Positions 1-7,698 of a stretch of DNA of 64,000 nt are shown in pieces. Origin of the DNA: Njordibacter sp028825405 (GTDB lineage: Bacteria > Pseudomonadota > Gammaproteobacteria > Pseudomonadales > Balneatricaceae); the NCBI RefSeq assembly GCF_047730065.1, contig NZ_CP159829.1, positions 930,001 through 994,000 on the forward strand, given 5' to 3'. A program made the position numbers and the translations under genes. Numbering within the stretch: position 1 is the first letter of the stretch; each line of letters starts with the position of its first letter. The notes below the pieces were generated by a model that searched no databases, was not told where the DNA came from, and saw nothing but the letters and a program-made list of their open reading frames with translations.

Positions 1-1
1 A

Positions 2-853
2 GACGTGCGTGCACAGATCACAGCAGGTGCTGTTGCTTGGGATGTAACAGAGCAGGATTTACCCTCGTGTGAAACACTTAGTCGTGAGGGTAGTCTTGAG
101 CCAATTGATTATTCGATTGTTGATACAACAGGTATCCCCAAAGAACTAATCCACGAAAACTACATTGGCTTTATCAACTTCACCAAGGTGATTGCCTATC
201 GCAAGGATGCCTTTGGCGACAATGGTCCGTCCAACTGGGCAGAGTTCTGGGATCTAGAAAAATTCCCTGGCAAGCGTGGCATGCACGGCAAGGTGAACTA
301 CAACCTTGAGGCAGCCCTTATGGCTGATGGTGTGCCGATGGCAAAAGTTTATGACACTTTGGCAACAGATAAAGGTATGGCGCGCGCTTGGGCCAAGTTA
401 GGAGAGATCGCACCTGAAGTCACTGTTTGGTATCGTGGTGGTTCGCAATCAGCACAATTATTGCGTGATGGTGAAGTGGACGTGATCCATATGGGTCATA
501 ACCGTGTGGAGAGTGTGATCAAATCTGGCATTGATGTCGCTTATGCATTTGATGGCGGTACCATGGACGTTGATTGCTTGTTAGTGCCTAAAGGTGCTCC
601 AAATGTTGAGAATGCGATGCGTCTAATCAATGAATTGCTAAGTGCTGAAGCGCAGGCGCGGCTGGCGGTAACGATGCCACTAGGCCCTGTAAATACGGGT
701 GCGTTTGATACCGGTATTATCTCGGGTGAGCAGGCTTTGTTAGTCAACACCCACCCCAGTAACTATGACAAGCAACTTCTGGTCGATCCGAATTTTTACA
801 TCGGTCAGTTGGGTGAGCTAACGGAAGAGTTTGATACGCTGATCCAGCAGTAA
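2..853 (+). CDS. Polyamine-type ABC transporter substrate-binding protein, 5' truncated by window
   Basis: This is the C-terminal ~283 residues of a periplasmic solute-binding protein of the PotD/PotF (COG0687) type. The frame is open to the first base, so the signal peptide lies outside the window. It resembles that family in the AVAWDV segment near the start, the NYIGF segment and the typical WAEFWD...FPGKRG region. Such proteins capture spermidine, putrescine or related cationic or amino compounds and deliver them to a membrane permease pair. It is followed by the matching ATPase and two permeases. The ureohydrolase-like genes downstream make a guanidino or amidino ligand plausible, but that is inference. 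A terminator-like hairpin follows the stop. Confidence 0.85.
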   Translation, partial: DVRAQITAGAVAWDVTEQDLPSCETLSREGSLEPIDYSIVDTTGIPKELIHENYIGFINFTKVIAYRKDAFGDNGPSNWAEFWDLEKFPGKRGMHGKVNYNLEAALMADGVPMAKVYDTLATDKGMARAWAKLGEIAPEVTVWYRGGSQSAQLLRDGEVDVIHMGHNRVESVIKSGIDVAYAFDGGTMDVDCLLVPKGAPNVENAMRLINELLSAEAQARLAVTMPLGPVNTGAFDTGIISGEQALLVNTHPSNYDKQLLVDPNFYIGQLGELTEEFDTLIQQ

Positions 854-876
854 TCCAGCTATTGTAGTAATCCATT

Positions 877-912
877 TTGGCGTAGTGCAATTTGTACTGC
901 GCCAATTTTTTT
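877..912 (+). terminator. Intrinsic terminator/attenuator between binding protein and ATPase
   Basis: The arm TTGGCGTAGT pairs with ACTGCGCCAA (one T-G wobble). The stem can extend by GCA/TGT, and a run of T at 906-912 follows. It lies directly after the binding-protein stop and before the ATPase gene. A partial terminator here would give more binding protein than membrane complex, a common arrangement in ABC importer operons. Confidence 0.75.
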
Positions 913-931
913 GTCAGGTTTAGGAGCCCAT

Positions 932-2020
932 ATGTCGTCTACCGCCCAATCACTTCCCATCGAAATATCCAGCCTTTGCAAGGCCTATGGACCAATCAAA
1001 GCGCTGGATGATGTGTCGCTAAATATTGCTGCTGGCGAGTTCTTGACCCTGCTTGGGCCATCGGGCTCGGGCAAGACGACACTTCTGATGGCGCTCGCTG
1101 GTTTTGTGCGCCCTGACGGTGGGTCGATCCAGTTTGGTGATCAAGAAATGATTGCGACACCGCCGCACAAACGTGGCCTTGGTATGGTCTTTCAAAGCTA
1201 TGCGCTGTTTCCATTCATGACGGTGGCGGAAAACGTAGCCTATCCATTGAAAATTCGTGGGGTTTCCAAAAGTGATCAAAAAACGCGCGTCGAACGTGTG
1301 CTGGATACTGTAGAGCTTGGTGGTTATGGGGATCGGCGCATCACCCAACTCTCTGGTGGCCAAAGGCAGCGTGTGGCTCTTGCCCGGGCGATGGTATTCG
1401 AGCCGCGGATTATCCTCATGGACGAACCCTTATCGGCTCTTGACAAAAAGTTGCGCGAACATATGCAGATTGAATTAAAGGCGCTTCATCAAAAATTAGA
1501 TGCAACCGTTGTTTATGTGACCCATGATCAGCGCGAAGCCCTGACGATGTCAGACCGGATTGCAGTAGTCAATCATGGGCGCATCGAACAGATCGATACC
1601 CCTGAGCGACTATATCGTCAGCCTCATAGTTTTTTTGTGGCGGACTTTATTGGGGAATCAATTTCCTTGCCGGTGACAGTAGCCAACGATACGGCGCAAC
1701 TTGGTGGGCGCGTGCTGAAATCTGATTTAGCCATTGCCCCGGGTAGTGGAGGGCATCGCTTAGTGATCCGGCCTGAATTGCTGGAAGTCATGTCAGGCCC
1801 TGTGCCTGAAAATGCTAATGACTTTTCTGGCCGGGTCAACGACATCATTTATCAAGGTGACAGCGTGCTGGTTATCGTTGAACACGACAGTGTAGGCATG
1901 ATTAATGTGCGCGTACCTGCTAACCGTGCTGGCCAGACTGGGCTCCCTTCCAAGGGAGAGAAAATTGGTCTGGCCCTGCACCCAGAAGATACGATCATCG
2001 TACCGGAACATGTGTCATGA
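932..2020 (+). CDS. ABC transporter ATP-binding protein, PotA/polyamine type
   Basis: This is the nucleotide-binding subunit (about 362 aa) that powers the importer on the inner face of the cytoplasmic membrane. It has Walker A GPSGSGKTT, the signature LSGGQRQR, Walker B IILMDEPLSALD and the switch His in YVTHDQ. A C-terminal TOBE-like regulatory domain follows from about residue 240. The ATG at 932 is preferred over the upstream in-frame TTG at 911 because TAGGAG lies 6 bp before it. The TTG would also fall inside the preceding terminator's T tract. It overlaps the next gene by ATGA. It most resembles COG3842 (spermidine/putrescine/thiamine-type) ATPases; the substrate cannot be read from this subunit. 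Confidence 0.9.
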   Translation: MSSTAQSLPIEISSLCKAYGPIKALDDVSLNIAAGEFLTLLGPSGSGKTTLLMALAGFVRPDGGSIQFGDQEMIATPPHKRGLGMVFQSYALFPFMTVAENVAYPLKIRGVSKSDQKTRVERVLDTVELGGYGDRRITQLSGGQRQRVALARAMVFEPRIILMDEPLSALDKKLREHMQIELKALHQKLDATVVYVTHDQREALTMSDRIAVVNHGRIEQIDTPERLYRQPHSFFVADFIGESISLPVTVANDTAQLGGRVLKSDLAIAPGSGGHRLVIRPELLEVMSGPVPENANDFSGRVNDIIYQGDSVLVIVEHDSVGMINVRVPANRAGQTGLPSKGEKIGLALHPEDTIIVPEHVS

Positions 2021-2919
2021 ATATCTCTGAGGGCAATGCGGGAGCTAAAACATTTCACAACGCTAGCACACTCAAAGCTGAAGACCGCCGCGAACGCTTG
2101 ACGTTTTTGGGGCTTTCGATGCCTGCAGTTCTTGCTATTTTAATTGTCGTATTTCTGCCGATTTTCTGGCTGTCTTCGCTCTCATTTTATAATGCAGCGG
2201 GCGAGTTGAGCACAGAAAATTATGCTCGTATTTTTGAAAGCGCTTTGTATCGTCGAACCTTTGTTGTCACCTTTCAGATCAGCATTGCTGTGACGGTCAT
2301 TTGTATTCTTCTTGGTTATCCGCTGTGTTACTTGTTGACCAAGGTGAAAGACAGAACGGCTGCTATTTTGATGATTTTCGTGTTGGTTCCGTTTTGGACG
2401 TCGGTTCTGGTGCGCACCTACGCCTGGCTAGTTCTGTTGCAGCGTAATGGCATCATTAATTCGTCGCTCATGTCGCTTGGTATAATTGAGGAGCCGCTAC
2501 AACTCGCGCACAACCTTACGGGATCAATCATTGGCATGGTACATATTATGCTGCCGTTTCTGATTTTGCCTCTCTATGCCACCATGCGCAATATTGACAC
2601 TGATTTAGTTAGGGCTGCCGTGGGGCTTGGCTCCAGCCCACGTGGGGCATTCTGGAGGGTATTTTTTCCGATGTCCCTACCGGGCCTTTTCGCAGGCATC
2701 GTGCTGGTCTTCATCTTGTCACTTGGGTTTTTCGTTACACCCGCTTTGCTGGGCGGTGGCCGGGTACAAATGTTGGCGCAGCGCATAGAAAGTACCATAA
2801 CAATTTATTCCAATTGGGGTGCAGCATCAGCTTTGGGCGTTGTCCTACTGCTGTTGGCACTGGTGATGATCTGGCTGATGAACCGTGTCTTTGGCCTCGA
2901 CAAACTATTCATGCGCTGA
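2017..2919 (+). CDS. ABC transporter permease, PotB type
   Basis: This inner-membrane subunit of about 300 aa has six predicted hydrophobic helices, the first at about residues 32-52. The EAA loop region around RAAVGLGSSPRGAFWRV contacts the ATPase. It belongs to the spermidine/putrescine PotB/PotH (COG1176) type by length and by LVRTYAW near the middle. It begins inside the ATGA overlap with the ATPase gene and is followed 10 bp later by the second permease, so the two form the heterodimeric channel. The substrate is not evident from the permease. Confidence 0.88.
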   Translation: MNISEGNAGAKTFHNASTLKAEDRRERLTFLGLSMPAVLAILIVVFLPIFWLSSLSFYNAAGELSTENYARIFESALYRRTFVVTFQISIAVTVICILLGYPLCYLLTKVKDRTAAILMIFVLVPFWTSVLVRTYAWLVLLQRNGIINSSLMSLGIIEEPLQLAHNLTGSIIGMVHIMLPFLILPLYATMRNIDTDLVRAAVGLGSSPRGAFWRVFFPMSLPGLFAGIVLVFILSLGFFVTPALLGGGRVQMLAQRIESTITIYSNWGAASALGVVLLLLALVMIWLMNRVFGLDKLFMR

Positions 2920-2929
2920 GGAACTAGAA

Positions 2930-3739
2930 ATGGAACAAGTTGGACAACGAAAAATAGACGGGCTGTGGCTAACAGTGGTTGGCATCGCGGTGCTTTTCTT
3001 TCTGATTCTACCCACACTTATTGTGATCCCAATGTCGTTTTCGGGGGCCTCATTTTTGGAGTTCCCGCCAACGTCATTCTCATTTCGCTGGTATGCAGCC
3101 TATTTCACATCTCCAGAATGGATGAGCGCCACCAAGACGTCACTCATTGCGGCAGTGATGACCACGGCGATTGCGACACCTTTAGGCTCACTTTGTGCTT
3201 ATGGCCTACATTGTTCTGCCCCACGGATCCGTAATATTGCACAGATCCTTGTAATTATGCCCATTGTTGTACCGGTGATCCTGATTGCTGTAGGTGTATT
3301 TAGCCTTTATGCCAAGCTGGGACTCAATTATACGCTTACCGGAATTGTGATCGCCCATACGGCGCTGGCGTTGCCTTTTGTGATTGTGACCGTGATGTCG
3401 GGTTTATTGAACTATGATTTCGATCAAGAACTGGCGGCACGCAGTCTAGGTGCTTCCAGAGCATACGCCTTGTGGACAATCACTGTACCGCAAGTCAAAT
3501 TTTCGATTCAGACAGGGGCCTTTTTGGCCTTCATCACCTCGTTGGACGAGGTTGTGATTTCGATGCTGGTCTCGGGTGGGGACAACGCTACGATTACCCG
3601 CCGCATGTTTAACTCATTGCGTGATCAGCTTGATCCAACAATTGCTGCAATATCAACTTGCTTAATTTTTGTCTCTATCAGCGCTTTAGTTATGATTTCT
3701 ATTTTTAATAGAAATCAAAAAAATAAGGAACAATTATGA
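2930..3739 (+). CDS. ABC transporter permease, PotC type
   Basis: This second membrane subunit, about 269 aa from the ATG at 2930, is of the PotC/PotI (COG1177) type. The first helix is near residues 12-35, and the EAA loop is in AARSLGASRAYALWTIT. FLAFITSLDEVVISML is typical of the family. The start at 2930 is chosen because GAGGAAC lies just upstream; an earlier in-frame ATG at 2885 would overlap potB and add a non-family N-terminus. The last ~20 codons become AT-rich, which is where the base composition of the cluster shifts. Its stop shares ATGA with a 20-codon reading frame leading into the ureohydrolase-like genes. Confidence 0.88.
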   Translation: MEQVGQRKIDGLWLTVVGIAVLFFLILPTLIVIPMSFSGASFLEFPPTSFSFRWYAAYFTSPEWMSATKTSLIAAVMTTAIATPLGSLCAYGLHCSAPRIRNIAQILVIMPIVVPVILIAVGVFSLYAKLGLNYTLTGIVIAHTALALPFVIVTVMSGLLNYDFDQELAARSLGASRAYALWTITVPQVKFSIQTGAFLAFITSLDEVVISMLVSGGDNATITRRMFNSLRDQLDPTIAAISTCLIFVSISALVMISIFNRNQKNKEQL

Positions 3740-3798
3740 TTACCCAAAAGTTATCAAGAATATTTTTTCCAGCTGTTCACTATTGGGTTGAAATTTAA
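3736..3798 (+). CDS. Possible 20-aa coupling peptide
   Basis: A 20-codon frame starts in an ATGA overlap with the upstream permease stop and ends in a TAATG overlap with the first ureohydrolase-like gene. An AAGGAA ribosome-binding site sits at suitable distance before its ATG. The peptide has no recognisable function. The exact end-to-start overlaps suggest it is translated to couple the transporter and enzyme genes, or that it is the remnant of a longer gene. It could also be chance, since it is short. Confidence 0.4.
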   Translation: MITQKLSRIFFPAVHYWVEI

Positions 3799-4763
3799 TG
3801 ACTAAGCTTATGAGTGAATCTACAAGCGCTAGCACCACATATGCTGGATTTTCTGAAACCAATATAGAAGAAGTTTCTCAAGGCAGTATTGTTGTTTTTG
3901 GTGTACCTGCTGATTCCACTTTACCTCGACGAAGTGGCTGTTCAAATGGTCCTAAGGCTATACGACGCGCGACAATGGGTGCTTTGGGTTGTTATTTTAA
4001 CTCGCCATCCAAAACAGTTGTCTCACTTGATTCAGGAAAGGCTACCCGCTTTAGAAGTGAAGTTATTGGCCTTGATTTAGGCGACCTGGCTGACTGTACT
4101 GAAGTCACAATAGATACTTTAAAACAAGTTGAACAGGTCACTGCGGGGGTGCATGAGCAGGGTGGATTGCCCGTTCTTTTGGGAGGGGACGGACACATTC
4201 TAGAGGGATTGATTGCTGGACTGCAAAGCTCCACTAGTGAATTTGGGCTGCTCGTTATATCAAACCGATTGGATATACCAAGAGTCAATGGTTTGGCCTC
4301 TAAAACGCTGTCATCACTTATGACGGTTAGGACTAACCCTGAAAACTATCCGCTGCTTGTTATTGGTGCTAATGGCATTCAACCGTATGAAAACTGGAAA
4401 GGGATAGAAGACATTCAGGGCAATGTCATTGCTGCTGAAATTATTCATGAGCAAGGTGTAGAGGTTGCTGTTAATGCGATCCAACAATTTGGCCTCCAAA
4501 ACAAACAAATCTTATGTGTCATAGATGCTGGAGTTTTGGATACTGGCTATGCAGCTGGGACGCCAGGGCTTAATGTAGGTGGCCTAACGCCATTACAACT
4601 TACAGATATTCTTTCTAAAGCTAATGTAGTATCACAGTTAGTAGGCATTGGTGTAACCAATGTGGCCCCCTTACTGGATGCTCGAGGCCATTCGCAATAT
4701 GCCACTGCGCAGGCGCTTCTAGCAGTACTGGGTGAACGGCTGTTTGAGGAAATGTCCTTATGA
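3798..4763 (+). CDS. Ureohydrolase (arginase/agmatinase) fold protein A, degenerate metal site
   Basis: This 321-aa protein has the arginase/agmatinase fold: a GVPADS start strand, a G-rich GP.AIR region, LGGDG at 128-132 and a GTPGLNVGGLTP segment near 254-265. Active ureohydrolases bind two metals through GGDH, DAHxD and SxDxD. Here GGDH is GGDG, the DAHxD position reads SNRLD (155-159), the second Asp of SxDxD is Gly245 and the C-terminal substrate-binding Glu is replaced in GVTNVAP. Asp159 and Asp243 remain. It is therefore unlikely to be catalytic alone. It shares ATGA with gene B and may be a structural or regulatory subunit of a hetero-oligomer. Another start, ATG 3810, is possible. 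Confidence 0.8.
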   Translation: MTKLMSESTSASTTYAGFSETNIEEVSQGSIVVFGVPADSTLPRRSGCSNGPKAIRRATMGALGCYFNSPSKTVVSLDSGKATRFRSEVIGLDLGDLADCTEVTIDTLKQVEQVTAGVHEQGGLPVLLGGDGHILEGLIAGLQSSTSEFGLLVISNRLDIPRVNGLASKTLSSLMTVRTNPENYPLLVIGANGIQPYENWKGIEDIQGNVIAAEIIHEQGVEVAVNAIQQFGLQNKQILCVIDAGVLDTGYAAGTPGLNVGGLTPLQLTDILSKANVVSQLVGIGVTNVAPLLDARGHSQYATAQALLAVLGERLFEEMSL

Positions 4764-5695
4764 GTTCTGCAGATTTGCCGGTTTCAATGCTGTCAGTGCC
4801 CTCTTTTTTTGGCGCCCCTATTGGTGATATTGAAGATCTTTCAGAAGGAAAAATAGCGGTTGCAGGACTCTTCTGTGATCATTTTTCGGAAGGAGAGCCA
4901 GGCGCCAGATATGCTGCTCGGCAATTAAGGTATGCCTCATTACCTGTGCTAACCCACAGACCAAATATTGCTCCTGCTAATAATACTATTGATGTTGGCG
5001 AACTCAATATTTTTCCTATTGAACCTCAGAAAACCCTATCAATTCTTAAAGAACAAAGTTTTAGAATTCACCAAACAGGCGCTAAACTTCTGACATTGGG
5101 TGGAGACTATAGTCTTATTCCTGCCTTAGTTTCTGGCCAATTACAGGCAAGGCCAGATCATGATTTGAACATTATCCGAATTTCACGCAATTTGGATGCA
5201 GCAGAAATCTTAAATCCACAAAAAAACCCGCTGAGTCGTTCATGTGCAACACGACAACTTGGCGAACACTGTGGTGGCTCAAAATCAATTACGCTTTTAG
5301 GGGTAAGCGATTCAAACCCCCTAGAGGAATTTGAGTATTTAGCTGGTAGTTTTGTTCGTTCAGCGCAACAACTGTCAACATCATTAAGCGGGCTAACGGA
5401 ACAAATACTAAAGGGCTTGCCAGACAAAAATGTTAGTTTTTATCTTAGTGTAGATATCGATGTTCTCGCCTTGCCGTCCATTCGTTCTAACTCTGCATAC
5501 ACTGGAACTGGACTGACACCAAAGCAGTTAAATGCACTCATCCTTGAATTAGGAAAACTACCCATTATCGGTGCCGACGTGACTGGATATATTCCAGACC
5601 TAGATATCTCTGGCAGCGCTGCTAGTGTCACTGTTGCCGAAATTGTAAAAAGTGTGATTGAAACAATGTCTCAGGAGAGCGCCCTATGCCGTTGA
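4760..5695 (+). CDS. Ureohydrolase fold protein B, degenerate metal site
   Basis: This second tandem arginase-fold paralogue has 311 aa. It opens with SFFGAP, as in agmatinases, and has LGGDY at 113-117 (His replaced by Tyr). The DAHxD position reads SRNLD at 142-146, losing one Asp and the His. The SVDIDVL segment at 230-236 keeps both Asp residues. The Glu that binds the guanidinium is replaced by Thr in DVTGYIP. Three of six metal ligands survive, so independent hydrolysis is doubtful. It overlaps A by four bases and C by ten, so co-translation and a shared complex are plausible. It is clearly diverged from A and C, not a recent duplicate. Confidence 0.8.
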   Translation: MSSADLPVSMLSVPSFFGAPIGDIEDLSEGKIAVAGLFCDHFSEGEPGARYAARQLRYASLPVLTHRPNIAPANNTIDVGELNIFPIEPQKTLSILKEQSFRIHQTGAKLLTLGGDYSLIPALVSGQLQARPDHDLNIIRISRNLDAAEILNPQKNPLSRSCATRQLGEHCGGSKSITLLGVSDSNPLEEFEYLAGSFVRSAQQLSTSLSGLTEQILKGLPDKNVSFYLSVDIDVLALPSIRSNSAYTGTGLTPKQLNALILELGKLPIIGADVTGYIPDLDISGSAASVTVAEIVKSVIETMSQESALCR

Positions 5696-6681
5696 GAAAT
5701 GCTCCATTACCTCGCATGGCGGGTCATCTATCTTTTATGAGATCAGTAAGGGCAAAGGTTGAAGACTTATCAGCAGGAACATTAGCCGTTATTGGTGTGC
5801 CCATTGAAGGGAGTAAAAACCTTCAATCTGGCGCCCGTTTCTCGCCCTTATCAATCAGAGAAACGTCAGTTTATTTTGGTTGGTATGCTAACCCGCAATT
5901 TAGTAATCCCATCAATATTGACGAGCAAGAGGTGTTTGATACGTCATCAATCAATGAGCGATTATTTGATCTTGGAGATATTCCAGTTTTAGGCCAAACC
6001 AGATCGAAAGCTGAAGAGCTTATCAACCATACTATTGCGCAAGTTTATAATCGCAATGCCACGAGTATTGTTCTGGGTGGAGACAGTAGCATTATTGCCC
6101 CCGTTTCCAGAGCTATTGCCAATGGAAAGTCTGTTGCTTACATACAAATTGGCGGAAAGACTCCGGGAACTTCGGATACAAAGCTGGATCATCAGGCTTC
6201 TTCACCGCTTCATTCTCTCTTGGCAAGTGGCGCAGTCAAGTTGGCAGATACTTGCATTCTGGCCCCCGCTGAGAATCCATCTGTAGAATTTTTAATGGAG
6301 CTTTCAGGTGCGGGTGCAAAAATACTTTCATCAAGCCAACTTAAAGACATGAGCTCTAAGGCGATTACTGATTTAAGCCACACCTTATCGAACCGAGATG
6401 TACCCGTGATTATTAACCTAGATCTATCGTCGGTATCTTCAGAACTTCATGGGATGTCTGACCAACCCGTATTTAACGGAATGAGCCTAAAGTTGTTAAG
6501 GCGAGTTTTAGTGGCACTGGCTAGCGCACCGATAGCTACCCTAATTTTAACGGGCCATAACCCTACCATAAACGGGCTAAGCGTCGTTAAAACGGGTCAA
6601 CGATTAATTGTTACTGCACTCGTTGGATACATCTGTTCGCGTCTTGGCCTTATGAACGATATCAACTCAAATGATAATTAA
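5686..6681 (+). CDS. Ureohydrolase fold protein C, degenerate metal site
   Basis: This third paralogue, 331 aa, has family landmarks at IGVPIEGSKN (36-45), SGARFSP (48-54) and LGGDS at 130-134. It is the most degraded in the active site. GGDH has become GGDS, the DAHxD region is QIGGKTPGT without Asp or His, SxDxD is reduced to NLDLS with one Asp (246), and the catalytic Glu region reads LTGHNP. The fold signature persists but a binuclear metal centre cannot be built from these residues. It overlaps gene B by ten bases. A non-catalytic partner role is inferred from the intact reading frame and operon position. Confidence 0.75.
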   Translation: MPLRNAPLPRMAGHLSFMRSVRAKVEDLSAGTLAVIGVPIEGSKNLQSGARFSPLSIRETSVYFGWYANPQFSNPINIDEQEVFDTSSINERLFDLGDIPVLGQTRSKAEELINHTIAQVYNRNATSIVLGGDSSIIAPVSRAIANGKSVAYIQIGGKTPGTSDTKLDHQASSPLHSLLASGAVKLADTCILAPAENPSVEFLMELSGAGAKILSSSQLKDMSSKAITDLSHTLSNRDVPVIINLDLSSVSSELHGMSDQPVFNGMSLKLLRRVLVALASAPIATLILTGHNPTINGLSVVKTGQRLIVTALVGYICSRLGLMNDINSNDN

Positions 6682-6703
6682 AAAAAGGGGCAAACTCTAA
6701 CTT

Positions 6704-7696
6704 ATGTCAAATTTTCCAAAAATGAACCCTGTTGCCCACTCTCTTTTTAGTGCACCACTTGGATCTCCCGAAGAAGTTCAGCCTGGGGTGCTTGGGGTTG
6801 TGGGGATGCCATCTGACTGGACACATTCTAGCCGGGTTGGAACTCGCTTTGGCCCAGAGGCACTCAGAGTGGCTACTACTGAAATATCAAAATCTATTTC
6901 GCATGAGGAAGCTGAATTTTTTGATCCTATTTTGAAAAATGTGCTTCGAAAACGTCAAGATCAATGGATTGTTGATTGTGGTGATGCTGATATTTTTCCA
7001 GATTGTGTGGAAGATACCACTGAGTCTATTGCCTTAATGACACGAGCAATTACAGCGGTTGGTGGTATACCTCTTGGGCTAGGTGGAGATCATTATAATG
7101 GTTATCCTGCATGCCTTGGGTATTCACGAGGCCTTTCAGATCGAGATCCAAATCGAAAGTTTGGCTATATACAGGTTGATGGGCACCTAGATTTCACCAA
7201 TCGCCTGGGCGCATGGGGCGCTCATAATCATGCCACTAATGGTCGACGCATTTCTGAGTTCTCTAATATTATTCAGCCCAATATGGTTTGGATTGGCATA
7301 TCAGGCTGGATTGATGGAGGTGAGTATGAGCTGATTAAAAGCATGGGAGGAAAGGTTTTCTCTTCCCAAGATGTGCATCGCCTTGGGGCTGCCAAAGTCA
7401 TGGAGCTGGCTATTAAGCATGCCACAAGAGGGTGCGAAAGCCTTTATGTTTCGCTTTGCATTGATGCTATGGATGCCGGTTATTTACCTGGAACAGGTTC
7501 TGTTGTTCATAGTGGAATTACGCCAAGACAATATTGCCAAATGCTAGATATTCTTTCGGAAGCACCGTTTGATGGATTAGATATTGTAGAGACTTGCCCA
7601 CCACTTGATCCTTCAGGACGCACCCAACAAATGGCTGCACATTTGCTCTTACGCACGCTTCGCAAACATATGTTTCACACTAGTAAATCAAATTAA
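6704..7696 (+). CDS. Ureohydrolase family enzyme D, probable catalytic subunit with Asp-to-Cys ligand change
   Basis: This 330-aa agmatinase/arginase-family protein is the only one of the four with a near-complete active site. It has LGGDH with His130, DGHLD with Asp159, His161 and Asp163, and the C-terminal ETCPPLDPSG with Glu296, matching the family's substrate-binding Glu. In the SxDxDxxDP motif it reads SLCIDAMDA: the first Asp is Cys252, the second is Asp254, and the final Pro is Ala258. Canonical ureohydrolases release urea or a substituted urea from guanidino compounds. The Cys would alter the metal site or metal choice. A clear ribosome-binding site (AAAAAAGGGG) precedes it, 22 bp after gene C. 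The substrate is unknown. Confidence 0.8.
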   Translation: MSNFPKMNPVAHSLFSAPLGSPEEVQPGVLGVVGMPSDWTHSSRVGTRFGPEALRVATTEISKSISHEEAEFFDPILKNVLRKRQDQWIVDCGDADIFPDCVEDTTESIALMTRAITAVGGIPLGLGGDHYNGYPACLGYSRGLSDRDPNRKFGYIQVDGHLDFTNRLGAWGAHNHATNGRRISEFSNIIQPNMVWIGISGWIDGGEYELIKSMGGKVFSSQDVHRLGAAKVMELAIKHATRGCESLYVSLCIDAMDAGYLPGTGSVVHSGITPRQYCQMLDILSEAPFDGLDIVETCPPLDPSGRTQQMAAHLLLRTLRKHMFHTSKSN

Positions 7697-7698
7697 TT

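Noticed and set aside
3740..3797. Guanidine riboswitch before the ureohydrolase genes
   Set aside because: The junction is only 58 bp, is covered by a small frame and shows no guanidine-riboswitch motif; none was seen elsewhere in region 1.
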